Positions 39,773 through 40,434 of a stretch of 40,434 nt of DNA are shown in pieces. Numbering within the stretch: the stretch's first letter is position 1; the number at the start of each line of letters is the position of its first letter. Location: NCBI GenBank assembly GCA_964385755.1, contig CAYLPZ010000018.1, positions 1 through 40,434 on the forward strand. Reading direction: 5' to 3'. The DNA is from CAG-698 sp964385755 (GTDB taxonomy: Bacteria > Bacillota_I > Bacilli_A > ML615J-28 > CAG-698). The notes below the pieces were generated by a model. It saw only the letters and a list, made by a program, of their open reading frames with translations. It made no database searches and was not told where the DNA came from. The position numbers and the translations under genes were made by a program.

Positions 39773-40434
39773 TTATCTCTTAATTCTTTGAGTTGTATCA
39801 ATATCAAAGAAATGACATTTATCCATATTTAATACAAGCTCAACATCATCATTCATATGTAAGTCAATACGTGCGTCTACTTTAGAAACAAGGTTTTGAC
39901 CATTTAATACACCGTAGATGTTAGTTTCTGCACCTAATAACTCAGCTACATCAACTTTTAATTTAATCTTTGAACTAGCGTATTTTTCGAATAATTCAGG
40001 TTTATCATAAATATCTTCAGGACGAATACCTAAAATAACAGGTTTTTCAATATAATTTTGTGCATCTAATAATTTCATCTTATTTTCTGGAACTTTTAAT
40101 TTTGTAACACCAAGTTTATGATCACCAATTACAAAGTAACCATCTTCAGTAACTTGACCTTCAATAAAGTTCATAGGAGGAGTTCCAATGAATCCACCAA
40201 CGAAGATGTTATTAGGATTATCATAAATTTCTTTTGGAGTACCTACTTGTTGGATAACACCATCTTTCATAACAACGATACGAGATGCCATTGTCATCGC
40301 TTCAATTTGGTCATGGGTTACATAAATAGTAGTAATACCTAATCTTTGAGTGATCTTTATAATTTCTGATCTCATTTGTACACGTAATTTAGCATCTAAG
40401 TTTGATAATGGTTCATCCATTAAGAATACTTTTG
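39773..40434 (-). CDS. Sugar ABC transporter ATPase, MsmX/UgpC family (partial)
   Basis: The last ~220 residues; the gene enters from beyond the right edge, and the frame is open to base 40434. Visible: FLMDEPLSNLDAKLR (Walker B and D-loop), TIYVTHDQIEAMTMASRIVVM (H-loop His), QVGTPKEIYDNPNNIFVGGFIGTPPMNF, and a C-terminal TOBE domain with ILGIRPEDIYD. This is the CUT1 carbohydrate-importer ATPase type; in Bacilli one such ATPase (MsmX) often energises several importers. Substrate cannot be told. Terminator at 39741-39764. Confidence 0.93.
   Translation of the reverse strand, partial: KVFLMDEPLSNLDAKLRVQMRSEIIKITQRLGITTIYVTHDQIEAMTMASRIVVMKDGVIQQVGTPKEIYDNPNNIFVGGFIGTPPMNFIEGQVTEDGYFVIGDHKLGVTKLKVPENKMKLLDAQNYIEKPVILGIRPEDIYDKPELFEKYASSKIKLKVDVAELLGAETNIYGVLNGQNLVSKVDARIDLHMNDDVELVLNMDKCHFFDIDTTQRIKR

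Noticed and set aside
1..40434. CRISPR array, tRNA or rRNA genes, transposase genes
   Set aside because: No regularly spaced repeats, no cloverleaf with a conserved T-arm, no rRNA sequence and no transposase or integrase motifs were found by eye.

Overview
The window reads as a chromosomal segment of a very AT-rich, Gram-positive Bacillota (class Bacilli; the gene content fits gut lineages near Erysipelotrichales, Turicibacter or RF39, but I cannot place it more exactly). Evidence: housekeeping blocks in Bacillus-like order (rpsP-khpA-rimM-trmD-rplS; rimP-nusA-ylxR-ylxQ-infB-rbfA; nifZ-thiI-ssp; pgk-tpiA), strong Shine-Dalgarno sites, sigma-A promoters with 17-bp spacers, and many rho-independent terminators. 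TGG is used for Trp, so the code is 11, not the mycoplasma code. Four genes point to endospore formation: an alpha/beta SASP, a GerE-like regulator, a YlbD coat-family protein and a YjcZ-type peptide.

Layout. 1-4800 is an accessory, decaying region. It holds the C-terminal part of a pyroglutamyl peptidase abutting a truncated Schlafen/AlbA_2 gene, an AAA_14/DUF4143 ATPase with paired upstream motifs, and a two-gene toxin-antitoxin-like operon (XRE-HTH + DUF3990 ADP-ribosyltransferase-like; antitoxin-like domain fused to a pyrophosphatase-fold domain). Two diverged copies of a 76-bp repeat lie on either side of the ATPase and TA genes. 4800-10080 is the rplS / trmD-rimM / rpsP-khpA translation cluster, interrupted by a heavy-metal P-type ATPase. 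10087-15297 is a 1736-aa lipoprotein with Ig-like domains, beta-helix regions and an Amidase_2 domain. 15392-20104 holds small conserved genes (ylbD, ylbE, yktA, yjcZ), a TPR/DUF4037 pair, a small lipoprotein and a pseudouridine synthase.

20186-23439 carries def, rnj and rlmA on the plus strand. 23450-31216 is the nusA-infB operon read on the minus strand, continuing into uvrC, gerE and a DEDDh exonuclease. 31398-33492 is a membrane protein-trmH-nudix operon. 33660-36274 is nifZ-thiI-ssp. 36434-40434 holds a TSCPD protein, rpsD with a long leader, pgk-tpiA and a sugar ABC ATPase that runs off the end.

Most of the window is core translation, RNA metabolism and glycolysis. The least ordinary parts are the TA-like operon with its pyrophosphatase fusion, the possible insertion history of the left island, the giant amidase lipoprotein, the TPR/DUF4037 pair, and spore-type promoter motifs at the spore-family genes but not at most of their neighbours. 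All assignments come from reading motifs and gene order by eye; no database search was run.
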